Source: Actinomycetota bacterium (GTDB lineage Bacteria > Actinomycetota > Actinomycetes > Actinomycetales > Microbacteriaceae). Taken from it: DNA of 9,590 bases. Below the pieces are notes generated by a model. That model worked only from the letters and a program-made list of their open reading frames with translations. It searched no databases and was not told the DNA's origin. Of this stretch, positions 8,359 to 9,590 are shown piece after piece (the first letter of the stretch is position 1; each line of letters starts with the position of its first letter). The translations under genes and the position numbers were made by a program. The stretch spans positions 1-9,590 of the forward strand of contig JAHIOK010000235.1 of NCBI GenBank assembly GCA_018895315.1, written 5' to 3'.

Positions 8359-9117
8359 ATGACAGACACCGACCGTCTTCCCGCAGAGATTCGTTCTCCC
8401 GAGCCGGGGTTGGTGGCCCTTGTGACCGGAGGGAACAGCGGCATTGGTCTTGAGACGGCGCGGCAGCTGCTCGCTCTCGGCGTGGACGTATGGATGGGTG
8501 CGCGGGATCTCGATAAGGGGCAACGCGCAGCCGCGGAACTAGGCTCAGCCGCGCGCGTCGTGCAGCTCGATGTTACGGACCCCTCTTCAGTCGCCGCAGC
8601 CGTGCAACAGGTCGGCGAACTGGACATACTCGTGAACAACGCCGGAGTGAACCCGGGAAGGGAAGACATCGACGGCACCACACTCGAGCAGTTGCGTAAC
8701 GCATACGAGACCAACGTTTTCGGCCTCATTTCCGTCACTCAGGGATTCCTCCCTGCGCTGCAAAGATCCTCGCACCCGCGCATCGTCAACGTGTCCAGCG
8801 GAACCGGATCACTCACCTGGAACAGCGGCCCGAACCCGCAGTTCGACTGGGAACGAGTGAAGGGTGGCGGGTTGGCCTACCGAAGCTCGAAGACAGCCGT
8901 CAACGCCGTCACGCTGCTGACAGCTCAGGCCCTTGGCGAGAAGGTCAAGGTCAACGCACTGGCACCAGGTCTGCGCCTCACCAACCTCATCACGGGCATG
9001 TCGGCGGGCGGTGACCCGGCCGAGGCCGCCACGGGAGTGATCCGCCTCGCCCTCCTAGCCGACGACGGCCCCACCGGTGCCCTTTGGTCGTGGGATGGAA
9101 CGCGCGCACCCTGGTAG
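8359..9117 (+). CDS. Short-chain dehydrogenase/reductase (SDR)
   Basis: This 252-residue classical SDR should reduce or oxidise a carbonyl/alcohol substrate with a nicotinamide cofactor in the cytoplasm. The Rossmann motif TGGNSGIG is at 23-30, D71 in LDVTD stabilises the adenine, NNAG is at 93-96, and the catalytic set is N119, Ser in VNVSS (146/147), Y174 and K178 (YRSSK). R49 at the end of the second strand favours NADP(H). The loop 153-172 before the active-site Tyr is longer than in many SDRs, and the C-terminus ends in WDGTRAPW, as in carbonyl-reductase-like members. GGAGAAG (8348-8354) precedes the ATG and fixes the start; the frame stays open upstream to 8152 but that part lies over the TetR gene and the operators. 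Substrate unknown. It is probably repressed by the divergent TetR protein and induced by that protein's ligand. Confidence 0.92.
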   Translation: MTDTDRLPAEIRSPEPGLVALVTGGNSGIGLETARQLLALGVDVWMGARDLDKGQRAAAELGSAARVVQLDVTDPSSVAAAVQQVGELDILVNNAGVNPGREDIDGTTLEQLRNAYETNVFGLISVTQGFLPALQRSSHPRIVNVSSGTGSLTWNSGPNPQFDWERVKGGGLAYRSSKTAVNAVTLLTAQALGEKVKVNALAPGLRLTNLITGMSAGGDPAEAATGVIRLALLADDGPTGALWSWDGTRAPW

Positions 9118-9305
9118 GTGAGAAAGGGCAGCGGCCTTGCGGGTCGAGCCACGACGGCGGGAGCGTAAGCACTGCCGAACACACTCACGCCTCTGCGCGT
9201 CAGATGTCCGGTCGCCGGGGCGGCCGCCGACATCACGACTAGGCGAACCGTGGTCCATCGACGATGCACATCCGGAGGCACGCCGCCGGCTGATCCTCAA
9301 CGCCG
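9118..9305. other. Convergent intergenic region
   Basis: The 188 bases between the reductase gene and the convergent DUF4287 gene hold no protein I recognise. A GC-rich dyad with arms ATGTC (9204-9208) and GACAT (9229-9233) around a G/C-rich interior could end the reductase transcript, but its inner pairing is imperfect. The last part carries the hairpin of the DUF4287 gene. Confidence 0.4.
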
Positions 9306-9316
9306 TCAGCCGGCGG
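9283..9316 (-). terminator. Hairpin terminator over the DUF4287 stop codon
   Basis: Arms CCGCCGGCTGA (9283-9293) and TCAGCCGGCGG (9306-9316) are perfectly complementary over 11 bases with a 12-base loop. The right arm includes the last three codons and the TGA stop (9306-9308) of the minus-strand gene. There is no T-run, as is common in actinobacteria; it could work in both directions between these convergent genes. Confidence 0.6.
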
Positions 9317-9590
9317 GGTTCGTGTCCTTGCCGTCGAGCCAGAGCGTGTCGGACGGATCGGAGTGCGTGCCGCCGCTGTCGACGTGCTTCGCGCTGATCG
9401 CGGGGCCTTTGGTGATCACGTGGACGAGTGCCATCGCATGCCCGCGGCCTAGACCGTAGTCCTCGGCGAGCCACTGGATGATCGGCGTCGCCTTGGTGGT
9501 CGCGTCGAACCCCTTCTCCTGGGCGAGCTCGATGAGCTGACGCGGTGTGAGTCCGGTCTTGGTCTCGATGGTGTCGAGATATGCCTGGAA
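9306..9590 (-). CDS. DUF4287 domain protein, N-terminus cut by the window edge
   Basis: The minus strand encodes 94 residues up to the stop at 9306-9308. They begin FQAYLDTIETKTGL and contain TPRQLIELAQEKGF, IIQWLAEDYGLGRGHAMALVHVI and a C-terminal SDTLWLDGKD, the standard blocks of the DUF4287 family. Members of this family usually begin with a start Met and one more residue before FQ, so probably only about two codons lie beyond the window. The protein is small, soluble and helical by appearance; its function is not known. The family is common in actinobacteria as a stand-alone gene. It converges on the reductase gene and shows no visible link to it. Confidence 0.85.
   Translation of the reverse strand, partial: FQAYLDTIETKTGLTPRQLIELAQEKGFDATTKATPIIQWLAEDYGLGRGHAMALVHVITKGPAISAKHVDSGGTHSDPSDTLWLDGKDTNPAG

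Noticed and set aside
9137..9397. Plus-strand open frame after the reductase
   Set aside because: Arg-rich product without family that runs across the hairpin and into the DUF4287 gene on the other strand.

Overview
The window is GC-rich, with tightly packed genes, ATGA overlaps, a GTG start and proteins typical of high-GC Gram-positive bacteria. Gene content and protein style suggest an actinobacterium, plausibly of the Microbacteriaceae (Microbacterium-like). That placement is an inference from style, not from a marker gene.

Positions 1-352 hold no gene I can support. They contain an inverted repeat at the left edge and, close to the first gene, a near-canonical LacI-family operator (253-270). 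From 353 to 7576 runs one plus-strand operon: a sugar-binding lipoprotein (YtfQ-like), a double ATPase (YtfR-like), two membrane permeases (YtfT-like and YjfF-like), a second complete double ATPase, and a LacI-family repressor as last gene. The first five genes form a CUT2-type ABC importer related to the E. coli galactofuranose system YtfQRT-YjfF and to the bifidobacterial fructose system FruEKFG. The repressor probably binds the operator upstream of the binding-protein gene, which would make the operon self-regulating. A strong hairpin separates the binding-protein gene from the rest and probably lets the binding protein be made in excess. No sugar hydrolase, kinase or isomerase is present, so the true substrate is not shown.

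From 7677 to 9117 lies a second module: a minus-strand TetR-family regulator divergent from a plus-strand short-chain dehydrogenase/reductase. Their 85-base shared promoter region carries two matching dyads (CCAAC-N6-GTTGG) whose starts are exactly 42 bases apart. They are placed around the predicted -35 and start region of the reductase gene, and one abuts the predicted -10 of the regulator gene, whose mRNA looks leaderless. The likely picture is a TetR repressor that controls itself and the enzyme.

At the right edge a minus-strand gene for a small DUF4287 protein is cut off, apparently only a couple of residues short of its N-terminus; its stop codon sits inside a hairpin that probably ends its transcript.

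The most unusual features are the two collinear ATPases serving one transporter locus and the symmetric TetR/reductase control region. I see no phage, transposon, CRISPR array or RNA gene.
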